A stretch of 64,000 nucleotides of DNA, taken from assembly GCA_963575645.1 (NCBI GenBank), contig OY754468.1:7750001-7814000 (forward strand). Reading direction: 5' to 3'. A model generated the notes under the pieces. That model saw only the letters and a list, made by a program, of their open reading frames with translations, did no database searches and was not told the DNA's origin. Numbering within the stretch: position 1 is the first letter of the stretch; the number at the start of each line of letters is the position of its first letter. The DNA comes from Xanthostigma xanthostigma. Its lineage: Eukaryota; Arthropoda; Insecta; Raphidioptera; Raphidiidae. This document shows, in pieces, positions 1 through 10,078 of this stretch. The translations under genes were made by a program, and so were the position numbers.

Positions 1-799
1 GGGCTCCCCTCAATAAAAAAAAAATTGAGAAAAAACTTACCATGGTTATAGTTCCTGTTCTTTCACATTTTTAAAGTTTAGTAGGTATATCACTTAATAA
101 ATAAACACAAAATAAGGAATCTTTAAATTGGTCCTGTCCATATTTTTTGTAAATTTTTTTTTATTTTATATTTATGAAGAAAAACGAACTAAAAATTTAT
201 TTAATTTGCCATCTTCTTGCTTTTTTCTCCGCAAACTCATCAATTATATTATTAAAATCTATTTCTTGCACCATGTTAGATTCAATTGATATAGTAATAG
301 ACAGGTTCGACAAACGCTGTTGTGAGAGCGACGATCTTAAATAGTTTTTAATTAACTTCAGTTTACTAAAACTTCACTCGCAAGAAGCGGTGGTGACTGG
401 TAGGGTTAGAAATATTCTTAAAGCAACAACGATGTTTTGGTACGATTCGACTAATTCGAAATCATGTATACCGATGAAGCAGAATATGACACCGATGACA
501 ACTAAGTTAGTTTAATCCAAGATTAAGTTTTAATCTTGTTTTATAATACCGGGCCTAAGTATTGAGAATTAAATAAATATGTTTTTTTTTTTTAAATAAA
601 AATTCTAATAGCATATTCTGGCCTTTTTGGGCCCCGTCTATCTGAGCCACCAGTGGTGTTACTTATATATGTGATTTGTAATATTCATTAAAATACGAAT
701 GAAAATAATTGAGATAATTTTTATCGGGGTCTTCTTGGGCCCCCTGGGCCTTGGGCCCTGGGCAAGTGCCCCTATTGCCCCTGCCTAGTTACGGCCCTG
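1..799 (-). mobile_element. hAT-type DNA transposon, 5' part of an element that runs off the window
   Basis: Read on the minus strand, the element seems to begin at 799 with CAGGGCCGTAACTAGGCAGG, a typical hAT-style terminal sequence, followed by a G/C-rich stretch (about 720-790). It contains a degraded transposase tail (197-460). The other end is not in the window. It lies where the downstream exons of receptor gene A would be expected. The hAT assignment rests on the transposase tail; the boundary at 799 is inferred. Confidence 0.55.
197..460 (-). pseudogene. hAT transposase C-terminal dimerisation region, broken
   Basis: Minus-strand translation ending at a TAA (199-197) reads through the motifs LRIFLTLPVTTASCE, SFSKLKLIKNYLRSS, LSNLSI and IDEFAEKKAR. 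These match the C-terminal dimerisation region of hAT transposases and related ZMYM1-like proteins. An in-frame TGA at 374-376 sits where an Arg codon is usual (CE*SFSK), so the copy is not translatable as it stands. The same frame can be followed a little further upstream (about 490) without clear similarity. Family assignment is from remembered motifs; loss of function is seen directly. Confidence 0.75.
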
Positions 800-1262
800 C
801 CTCTTAATGCAACCCTTAAAATAATATTTTTTTTCTTAATTTTAATATTATAATCAATCCAATGTCTGCACTCAATGATACACCCTTTAATATGTAAATC
901 TATATTCACAAACTAGCGTTTTCACAAAACATTGTAAATCCGGTCCTGTCGGGTCGATTTTATTAAAATTTTAGCAGCACATTTAAACAATTACTAAAAG
1001 GTCGAATTTCAAATTTGAAACAATTCTGATCGACAAACAAAAATCAAACTTGTTTAAAATTCATCAGTCAGAAATTATGATTGTCAATCGTTATCAGTCT
1101 TACAATACACAATCAATCTCGACTGTCAATCAAGAAGATTGTCATTCAAAATTCATAGGTATGTATGGCCGGCTTAAGGTCAATGTCAAATTAGATTTTC
1201 TGACAATGTTTTCTGCAACCCAGCATGAGTGATGTGTTAATTTTGACCGGAAGTATATTTAC
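800..1262. other. intronic or flanking DNA left of gene A exon 5, no gene seen
   Basis: This stretch should hold the start of intron 5 of gene A. Reading the minus strand I find no match to the M2/M3 exon that is well conserved in B, C and D (no TVGAACQQ-like or SYSA-like string). The sequence is AT-rich, with an imperfect GACTGTCAATC-type repeat around 1080-1130. Confidence 0.5.
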
Positions 1263-4200
1263 TTTTTCCAAATTGTCGATTTTTCTCCACTCAATCACAA
1301 GTATCCCATAGAGTAGTATAGCCGTTATTATGAGCATTCCAAACATGGATATCCATACAGGCCACTCAAACGGTAACGTTATTAGATCAAAAACAGTCGA
1401 AAGAGGCGGCTGACGGAAGAGGAAGCTAACTCGACTTGGAGTTGTCAGTGCCAAATAATCCATTTCTTCCAGAAATTCGTTCACGAAAATTATCGGTGTA
1501 CCTGAATAAGGGAAATACTCGGTCAAAATTAAAAAGATTTTTTTTTAAATATCGGTCGGATAAGACAGGATCATTGACACGCACTGATGCAAATTTGTTC
1601 CGAATCGATCCAATGCAATAAGCGCACTTGCGTTTTATAAAAATGCGTAATCCGTAACGTGTCTGACCGAACTCAACAGAGTCAGTTCTTCGTCGCAGAA
1701 CACTGTTAAGTTTGACAAAATGAATAGCAATCATATTATACTTTTATTCTATACTGAGCATAGGAATAAAATCGCAATCGAACCATTAGGGTGCAAACAT
1801 ACATCTGTCTTTTTTTAAGTCGTAAGCACTGGCGTATCCAGGAGGGCAAAACAAGCACGGCGGACCCGGCTTAAGAAATGTCTAATTTGCCCCCTCCTGG
1901 ATCAAAAGCTGGGTACGCCCATATTCACGTCATAGAAAAAGACAAAGTTTTTGAAACAGAGATACTTTATTCAGATTGAATGCAAGTACATCAACCAATC
2001 CTATCATCGGAGAAAACAGGGAATTACGTCGAAGAAAGAGACGCAGATATATTTTCAATACGCTTTGTTGCCTTCACTCACCGCACATTGAGTAGATAGA
2101 CAATGATTCATATTTCATATAGTAAGTTATCAAATATATGATAACAATCTATTTTCCATACATATTTAATTTACAACTGACCACTTATTATCAAACACGG
2201 ACCAGCGCAGCACAGAGCACAAAAAATCTAGTGTGCTAGTGATGTGTCGTTCGTGAACCCGCACTAAAAGTTGCTGGTCCCTGCTTGTCTAGTGTGCGAC
2301 ATCCTGCAGGTTGCAGGTTTGTGCTGTTCTCGTCGTTCATGCTTGATTACTGTACACAACTTGATGTTAGCTGCGATGCAGGCATCGACTCTTATGTTTC
2401 ATGATGCAAGTAGCAGTGTGTGTAGTACTGAATCACGTATTTGGCATCAGTTGCGGATTGCAGCGATGCAGAGTCTGGAATCCTATTTCGGTCGGCGAAC
2501 CACGACGCCGAGTCGGTGATGCTGATGCAAGTTTCAGCGTGTATAGAATTGCATCGATGCCAAGACGATATTACTTTATTTTCCCGCGCCATTTTAGAGG
2601 TTACTTTGTTGTTTGTGTGTGTAAATTCCATTATGGAAAGTGATCGTGTATTTTGGGAAGAGTTCATAAACATTTATCATGTGCTTTTATCTCTTCCAAT
2701 AAAGCATTTGAATAACGTTTTCTTTCTATAAACCATCTTTTTGACCGTTTCCTTTTTCTTTTATGGAGTATAAAGAGTGCCCCAACTACTGCTAATAAAA
2801 CTGGTGTTTGCAAAACGTACCTCATTTTATTCATCAAGCACTAGGTATCTAGAAAACTTAACCCTACTGTGCTTGTGTTGCATGAACATTGAGTCGATTA
2901 TCGTAATAGGTTTCGATTTAAGTAGACGTTTATGCAACTGATGCAAGTTTCATGTAACATAAGAGTCGATGCCTGCATCGCAGCTAACATCAAGGTGTGT
3001 AGGCCGCTTTAATGTAAGACAACATTCAAAGAGAAAATTAAATCGGTTGTGGAGAAAAAAAATATAAATTAAACATTTTTTTAATTCGATTCAAAAGAAG
3101 CTTTTGAAAAGCCAAGAAGAAGACTTAACCTCCAATATCAGTTTGATTTATTTGCAACTGCTTAATCATTCCACTGAATTTGAATGTTTCGAACGAAAAT
3201 CCAAACGAATTGACGAAATGTATTTCCGTGGAACTATTTAATAATTCCATCAGATATTTAATCATAAAATAGCCATGCTTAGTGATCGTATCTTGATGTT
3301 TATATCTGAAAGAAAAAACTGACGATGTTTTAATGCTCGATTTAATCGAGAATCGAGTCTAGCGCGTTCGATTCGGAGATCGATTTTTTGTAAAATGAAT
3401 CGACATGTTTATTATTTTGTACTTATAATACGCGCCACGATCTAAAAGGCTCGGAAGTTAAATGCGAATGCGGGCTTGCGCTTGTACAATCTGTTGAAAA
3501 ACTACAAACTCGCAACTCAACAAAACTAAAATAACAATAACAACTTGACAATGGCGTACTCGACTGTACTTTAAAGCAGGAAAGCGACAAGTGACAAAGG
3601 CAACGAGCGATCACGGTCAATCACCGACGATTGCACGTTCCGTGCAGGTAGCTGGGAGGTGGTGGGAGTCTTAACGGCTCTAAAATGTATCTTTGCGACG
3701 CTGTTTGTGACTAACTTCCGTGGCGCGTATTATACTTACCTATAATCAACCAAATGTTCAATTGTACTGTCGGATGTTACCACAAAAGTTGTTCTTAAAG
3801 TAGTTTCTCTAAGAACCGGCCAACCGTTGTTTTCTACGGGCAACTTTTTAATGGTTAAGCCTGTACTGTCACTAATATCCGCCAATTTCAATCCTTTAAA
3901 ATAATATGACCTTTCATTTATATTTATAATTTCCATAAAAACATTTTGGACATTAGAATTGATTGAATCATTTACGTTACTGAGCATAATCCATTTGTAG
4001 GGCGATGTGAATAAATATTGATTATGACTCTAAAAAAATCATATACGTTAAAATTGGTAAATAAAAAAGCTTCTACATATATGAATTATTTTTTATTAAC
4101 TAACAGAACCTTAAAAATATAGTCAGTGTTGCTACATCGTTGATCAACAAAGAACAGCGTTTGGTGAGGATTAATTAGGTCAATTTTTACTGTTGACAGT

Positions 4201-5264
4201 TTATCTTCACTCATTATTGAAACTGAATGTAAATTTGCTGAAAAGCTTTTTGTCAATTGTTTGTATAAATCTGTAAATATTAATTTTTAGTTAATAAAAT
4301 TGTCGACCAATTTTTCTCAGACCAATATATTGACAAAAAATAAAAAAAATAACGAATCAATATAATATTTTTTGAATCATCAAACTTTCAATCTTGCGTA
4401 CAATTTATTAGATAATAAATAGCTTAAACTAATTAATTTTTATATTTTTTAGATATTTCTGAAGAAGGTCCAAATCCGGATCGAAACGTCATCTTGTGTT
4501 ATATTGATTTGTTATTTTTTTTTAATTTTTTGTCAATATATTGGTCTGAGAAAAATTGGTCGACAATTTTATTTATTTGAAGAGTTCTATTCAGACGTTA
4601 ATCAAAGATTTGAATTAATTTTTAGTTTTATACAGATTGTGTACAATGCTGAGAAATCTATACCAGGGGTCGGCAACCTGCGGCTCTTTTGATGTAAAGT
4701 TGCGGTTCTCCAGTTCCATATGCAAAAAATAATTATTTTATTATGTAAACCCTTAAAATCGTACAGTCCATGATGGAGCATCATGTCTATCTCTCAGTCA
4801 TTTCCACTCGCGTCTCACCCGCACCCCCCCCCCCCGTCGCGACGTGTCGTCCTCGGATATTATATATATTATACCTATATAAGCAAATACTATAATACTG
4901 AAACGAAAATGTTTAGTGACCGTTTAAAAACTGGGAAATTTTGTAAATTGTAACTTTTGGCTCTTCCGCGCGTCTCAAAAGGTTGCCGACCCCTGGTCTA
5001 GCCCAAAATCGCAAACACTATTTATATATATCAGCTACTAGAATCTATCAAAATACATTTGTTAATTAAACTCAACATTACATGAAAAGTATATAGGTAC
5101 TTACCTTTGTTCCAACACAGAAATGCATAAATGGTCATTCGGGTCGACAGTGAATTAAAAATATTTATCATTTCATTAGCTTCATCAAATAGTGCTGATA
5201 CACAAACTAATGTCTGTATTATTATTAGAAAGGAGAAATTAAGAAAATACATTTTATGTTTCAA
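1263..5264 (-). CDS. IR75-like ionotropic receptor, gene A (5' five exons only)
   Basis: This gene encodes the first 342 residues of a divergent chemosensory ionotropic receptor. Proposed exons on the minus strand are 5264-5105, 4270-4110, 4029-3740, 3305-3130 and 1501-1263, with GT-AG borders and phases 1, 0, 2, 1, 0, the same as B, C and D. Exon 1 gives a signal-peptide-like start (MKHKMYFLNFSFLIIIQTLV; Met5 is an alternative) and the AFLCWN motif. Exon 3 ends in the conserved ...EHLVDYR. Exon 4 is the first half of the ligand-binding lobe (TKHGYF ... GMIKQLQ ... DIGG). Exon 5 carries FLFRQP and M1 (WISMFGMLIITAILLYGILV). The Arg that contacts glutamate in family members (ERLKVVDY in B) is Phe here (EFLEEMDY). 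The donors of exons 2 and 4 are weak (GTTCTG, GTTAAG). The M2, M3, S2 and M4 exons are not found before the window edge, so the gene is either cut by the window or lost to the hAT insertion. It is more diverged than the other three. Confidence 0.85.
1740..2120. repeat. dispersed repeat, copy 1 (pair with 30183-30535)
   Basis: About 350 bp nearly identical, in the same orientation, to 30183-30535. Shared strings include CCATTAGGGTGCAAACATA (30183 copy: CAATTAGGGTGCAAACATA) and CAAGTACATCAACCAATCCT. It lies in intron 4 of gene A. No coding potential is recognised and the class is unknown. Confidence 0.75.
2353..3000. mobile_element. MITE-like element with about 46-bp inverted ends
   Basis: The segment at 2353-2398 (TTGATGTTAGCTGCGATGCA and on) recurs inverted at 2955-3000. 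The short ORFs inside are not recognisable proteins. It is in intron 4 of gene A. Target duplication not resolved. Confidence 0.65.
3424..3734. mobile_element. MITE with perfect 16-bp terminal inverted repeats abutting a splice donor
   Basis: TATAATACGCGCCACG at 3424-3439 is exactly inverted at 3719-3734. It lies in intron 3 of gene A. Its right end is five bases from exon 3, so the donor reads GTAAG followed directly by the element's TATAATACGCG end. Confidence 0.8.
4293..4573. mobile_element. Fold-back element, arms about 72 bp
   Basis: Left arm 4293-4365 and right arm 4499-4573 are near-perfect inverses (core GTCGACCAATTTTTCTCAGA). It sits about 20 bp upstream of the exon 2 acceptor of gene A, inside intron 1. 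The spacer holds GGATCGAAACGTC, a string common in insect repeats. Confidence 0.75.
4664..4995. mobile_element. hAT-type MITE (CAGGGGTCGGCAACC ends)
   Basis: Starts CAGGGGTCGGCAACCTGCGG at 4664 and ends GGTTGCCGACCCCTG at 4995, the terminal signature of SPIN/Charlie-like hAT elements. Flanks are only roughly duplicated (TCTATAC, TCTAGCC). It carries a C-tract at about 4826-4835. Intron 1 of gene A. Confidence 0.75.
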
Positions 5265-5633
5265 AAAATGTTTTTTTTATTAGTCAACCGTCCAAGAAAA
5301 ATAAAGTGAAGAAGAAAATAGCTTTATTGGCATATGAGTAAAAAAAGAATGAATTTGTTTAGAATCTGACTTGAATTACATATGAGAGCAGACACACAAC
5401 AGAAAAGCGAATTACGGAATAAACGATAAAAATAACAGAAAAAATCGACTATACAGAAAAAATTTGATTATCTATCAATTATTTTTAATTCGTCTGAACA
5501 TATGTCAACCTAAGAAGTTACATATTAGTTCTCGTTAATTTTTAAATAAGCAATTATAAACCCATCATTAAATAAAAAATAGCAAAATCAAAGTATAATT
5601 TCCATATCGATATACCTAATAGTTATTGAATAC

Positions 5634-5680
5634 TACCATAGATAAACGTATTATACTAAGTATAATACTTTTATCTATGA
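5634..5680. repeat. short hairpin repeat
   Basis: An imperfect palindrome around GTATTATACTAAGTATAATAC with flanking CATAGATAAA/TTTATCTATG. Upstream of gene A; could fold into a hairpin. No function inferred. Confidence 0.6.
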
Positions 5681-5836
5681 TACTACTTATTTTCTAATTA
5701 TAAATCATGGTTACTAATAATGCAAATATGAACTTCAATAATCAATTGTGTTGTTATTGTTTTAAGAATCAAAAATCAGTGATGAGATACATTTTCAAAT
5801 ACACAAAAAAACGAGTGTGCTTTAGACCACACGACT

Positions 5837-6231
5837 GAAGTAAAACTTCTTTAGCTCCATCTATATGTATGTATTTTATTCACTTTAAACGTAGAATATT
5901 TATTGTATTGAACAAAATATTAATTTATAAAATTGTTCAAGAACGAAATGAAATTACGAAATAATCAAGAAATCACCGTTCGTGTAACGCTAGCAAACAA
6001 AGCGTAACTGGCTATGAGAGGAAGAGAGAAAGAAAATGTGCGCGCGCACCTCTGTCTCTTGCCTCTACAGCAATATACGAAACGTAACTCTCTCTCTCTT
6101 TCTATCTTCACTAACTTATATCTCCCTCTTAACTTCCATTAACCTTACCCGATCACACTTTTCGTAACGCTCTCGTCACGCATTCACCATCTTACTCCCC
6201 AAGTCAAGCGTGCGTAAAGAAGTTTTACTTC
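5837..6231. mobile_element. MITE with perfect 17-bp inverted ends
   Basis: GAAGTAAAACTTCTTTA at 5837-5853 is exactly inverted at 6215-6231. The body contains CT-rich and GCGCGC stretches. It lies in the intergenic DNA upstream of gene A. No coding potential. Confidence 0.75.
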
Positions 6232-7202
6232 AAAAAGCTTTAGAAAGTATAATTCTAGCTACGGTTACCAACTCTATGGTTTAATATTTTATGGATCTTC
6301 AACGAACAGACAGTAGTAACCGGTTAATGACAAAGACGAATGTGCAATCATTTTCATTTTGAGCCCTGAAGAAACGTTGGCAATATAAATAAATATATTG
6401 TACAGAATTAGGTTCCAATTTTCCTGTTATTATATTATCTAAATAAAATAAGAGGAACATAAAATACGAGTCAACTCTTTTAAAAAACAGCAAATTCAAA
6501 ATATGAATTGGTATTAAGCCTAAATAATAGTGGTCTTTCTTGTAAAGTGTTTGGATAAAACTTTTGTATTTTTAGTCGGGGAGTCCGAATAGGCGATAAA
6601 AAATAGGGGTCCCATTTAAAATTTCAAAGTTCCCTTCTCCCCTCAAGGGGGTGGGTAATTTTTGCAGCAAAGTCTTTCATCCATGGAATGATCTGACTTT
6701 GATCCGAGTTATTTTCCCCCAGAGTGCTTACGTGCTTACTTCTCGAGATATTTAAATGTGCCAGGTTAAAAGACTCACCCGGTATATAAGAAATGTGATC
6801 GGGAGGAAGTTATTGGAGGAGTCACTAAGCTAAGTTATTGTGAGAAAAAATTATCATGTAGAAATTTGACCATCATGATAACAGCTACTTCTTAAATAAA
6901 TAATATACAGAGTGTATCACAGAAAACTATACATAGTGCCAATTAGTTAGGATCAACGATTACTTTGGCTACATATGAGAATGGGTACCATGGCAAAGCT
7001 GACTAACCATTATTTAATAACAATGATTGCTAATAATGAACAATTAGAAAAATCAGCTAAAATATTTCTTTAATATTGAATTTATTTTTATTAATGAAAC
7101 ATTTTTTTATTGCGAAAATATTTTCTTACTTAATAATTAAACGAAATAAACAGTTAAAATGAAAAAATAAAGCAAATGTTCAAATAAACCTCAAAATTGG
7201 TT
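6232..7202. other. intergenic DNA between genes A and B, nothing recognised
   Basis: AT-rich sequence with short spurious ORFs. I see no gene, RNA or clear element ends here. Confidence 0.4.
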
Positions 7203-7251
7203 AAGGTAGTACAAGCACCAAGGCAATTTTAAATAAAAGGCTTGATTTTTA

Positions 7252-7415
7252 ACTTCCCGCTTAAAAAAAAAAAAAAAAAATTTTTTTTTTTCAAAAATCG
7301 GGAAGTTATTGGTTTCACCCCGATTTTCGAAAATCGAGTTTTCGCCAGATCTCGACGTTTTGAGGTCCTAGGAAGCTATTAAAACTATTTTGGCGATGAT
7401 GTCCGTAGGGCTGTA

Positions 7416-7471
<56 letters not shown>

Positions 7472-8215
7472 AACCTTTTATATCTTTTGAACGGAGTGTC
7501 CGACTGAAACGCGGTTTGCGGCATCTGACGTGATCTTGGTGAACTTAGACTTCCTGAAAATTTGAAACGATTCGGCCCAAAAAATTTTGAGAAATCTTAA
7601 AAAAACAAGTTTCAAAAATTTTTAAACATTTGTTTTTGTAAAAAATTTTCTAAACTACTAAACCGATTAGTTCCAAAAACTAATCAGCTCTTCTCCTTAA
7701 CAAACTGCGTCGATTTCCGCAAACCGCATCAAAATCGGTTCATTTGTTCACGAGAAACCGTGAACGAAAAAATCGTAAAAAAGTGTTTTTTTAAAATGAC
7801 TCTTAAAATTGTTATCAGATTCATTTTTTTGTAATAAATTACTTTCTTAAGCTAAAAAAACTGCGTCGATCGCCGCAAACCATATCAAAATTGGTTCATT
7901 TGTTCATGAGATATCGTGAACGAAAAATTTTTAAAAAGTGTTTTTAAATTGCTCGTAAAATTCCTATGAGATCGATTTTTCTGTATTAAATTACTTTTTC
8001 TGGTTACAAAATTGCGTCGACTGCCGCAAATCGCATCAAAATCGGTTCATTTGTTCATGAGATATCGTGAACGAAAATTTCGTAACAAAGTTTTTTTTTT
8101 GAGCTCGAAGAGCTAAAAAATAAACTTCTTGCTATATTTGATATATTTTTGAGCGTTTTGAACTCGAAAATAGCGGGAAGTTACAGGGATGGCCTGCAGG
8201 GTCAAACTACTTTTC
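7252..8215. repeat. dispersed repeat 'CGGGAAGTT' family, copy 1
   Basis: Contains internal repeats of a unit with GCGTCGATCGCCGCAAACC and GAGATATCGTGAACGAAAA, seen three times with drift (about 7706-7760, 7861-7930, 8014-8080). The terminal part (TAGCGGGAAGTTACAGGGAT and on) is matched inverted at 31870-32345 in the last intron of C. Confidence 0.65.
7416..7470. repeat. (GT)n microsatellite followed by GTAT repeats
   Basis: About 20 GT units, then ATGTATGTATGTA. Simple repeat; the ORF across it (TH repeats on the minus strand) is not a gene. Confidence 0.9.
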
Positions 8216-8342
8216 AAATTTTTTTATATGAAGTTGGACTAAGTCTAAACCAATTCTGAAAATTTTAGGGGGGTTGCCCGATTATTTAAATAAATAAATG
8301 ACTTCACAAGTAGGCATATTTAACATTGGCTTTACGGTAAAA

Positions 8343-8650
8343 CGGTAGATGGATATGTTTTCATTGATTTCTCCAAAACTAGTCGGTGGAAATTAAAAAA
8401 AAACTATTTAAATTAAAGTCAAAACCTTAATAAATTATTGAAAACAAAAAAAACCCGTTGTGCCCGACTAATTAAAAAGATATTTAATTAAAAAGATTAA
8501 ATATCTCTTTAATTAATCGGGCACAACGGGTTTTTTTTTTTGTTTTCAATACTTTATTTAGGTTTTAACTTTAATTTAAATAGTTTTTTTTTAATTTCCA
8601 CCGACTAGTTTTGGAGAAATCAATGAAAACATATTATCATCCATCTACCG
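8343..8650. repeat. fold-back segment, arms about 140 bp
   Basis: Left arm 8343-8480 (AAACTAGTCGGTGGAAATTA, AACCCGTTGTGCCCGA) is inverted at 8495-8650 with few mismatches and almost no spacer, giving a near-complete hairpin. Confidence 0.75.
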
Positions 8651-8849
8651 AAATTTAAAAAATAAATCAACCTTTTTATTTATAGTTGCCTTGGTGCTCG
8701 TACTACCTATAACATTACTAAACTGTCAAATGAACAGCAATACTATGCGTACGCCATGGTAACCATGGTAACGACCTTTGAATAGAGGGCAAAGCAATCT
8801 CTGATCTTAACTGATTTGTATATAGTGTGTACTTTTCCCTATTAGCCCA

Positions 8850-9970
8850 AGAGCTGATGACACGATTTTGGGTACGTGTTTTAGGCAGGTTGAAATAATG
8901 AAAAAACAGTAATTTATCAATGGGTGAATCTGGATTGGCGAGTCTGCCTGAGCGTTTGCGGTTATTTCGCGCCTGCGCAGCATATGACATCTGCAAAAAA
9001 ATATCCCCAAAAAACATGTTTTAGGCAACTTGAAACTTTTATAATCTTTGAGTTCAGCATTTATATAATCCAGAAATGAAAATGCCAGAACATTTTGTCG
9101 GTTATAAAGTAGGGGCAGAACCCCCCGAAGATATTTTATTAATATACGCAATGAGCACGATACAGGTCAAACGGATAAACGGATTGAAACCAAATTTTGG
9201 GAGGATGTTTGGTATGCAGATATGAAAAGCTCTATTGTTTTTGGGGAAAATCGGCGCATGCGCAAAAGACATATGCTATAACGTTGTTTTTTATATAATA
9301 ATGATATACTTTTCGTAACAGTTTATTATTCTATTTATTTTTTTAAGAAAGTTTTGTGAACTATTTTTTTTCTGGCAGATTTTCAAAACAAAACAGCAGT
9401 TGGTTCTTGTCTTATTTTCAAAATATTTCCGAAATTATTAAGTTTTGATTTTTTTTTTCACAAAACTTTCTTGAAAAAATAAATAGAATAATAAACTGTT
9501 ATGAAAAGTATATCATTATTATATAAAAAACAACGTTATAGCATATATGTCTTTTGCGCATGCGCCGATTTTCCCCAAAAACAATAGAGCTTTTCATATC
9601 TGCATACCAAACATCCTCCCAAAATTTGGTTTCAATCCGTTTATCCGTTTGACCTGTATCGTGCTCATTGCGTATATTAATAAAATATCTTCGGGGGGTT
9701 CTGCCCCTACTTTATAACCGACAAAATGTTCTGGCATTTTCATTTCTGGATTATATAAATGCTGAACTCAAAGATTATAAAAGTTTCAAGTTGCCTAAAA
9801 CATGTTTTTTGGGGATATTTTTTTGCAGATGTCATATGCTGCGCATGCGCGAAATAACCGCAAATGCTCAGGCAGACTCACCATTCCAGATTCAGCCATT
9901 GATAAATTACTGTTTTTTCATTATTTCAACCTGCCTAAAATACGTACCCAAAATTGTGTCATCAGCTCTC
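8850..9970. mobile_element. 1.1-kb fold-back element, arms about 510 bp
   Basis: AGAGCTGATGACACGATTTT at 8850 is answered by its inverse ending near 9970, and the two arms match almost throughout, with centre near 9410. Each arm carries a copy of one ORF (MRILIKYLRGVLPLLYNRQN on both strands) that I do not recognise. Related, shorter copies are at 10993-11515 and 25640-26000. It lies just downstream of gene B. Confidence 0.8.
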
Positions 9971-10078
9971 CAGCTATATGTACGGTTTCCTGTGATACAC
10001 CCTGTTTATAAACATATTAAATGTATATTAATTCAAAAGAATCTGAAGATCACAACACTACATGTGTCAAAGTCGTGG

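Larger units (their letters stand above)
7203..8709. mobile_element. composite element bounded by about 50-bp inverted repeats
   Basis: The ends 7203-7251 and 8660-8709 are inverted copies (core GTAGTACAAGCACCAAGGCA). Inside are a diverged repeat (7252-8215) whose relative lies inverted at 31870-32345, a GT/TG microsatellite and a fold-back segment (8343-8650). It may be one large element or nested insertions. Confidence 0.6.

Noticed and set aside
6009..6110. CT-rich and GCGCGC stretch as a promoter or CpG-type region
   Set aside because: It lies inside a MITE with 17-bp inverted ends and has no gene start beside it.
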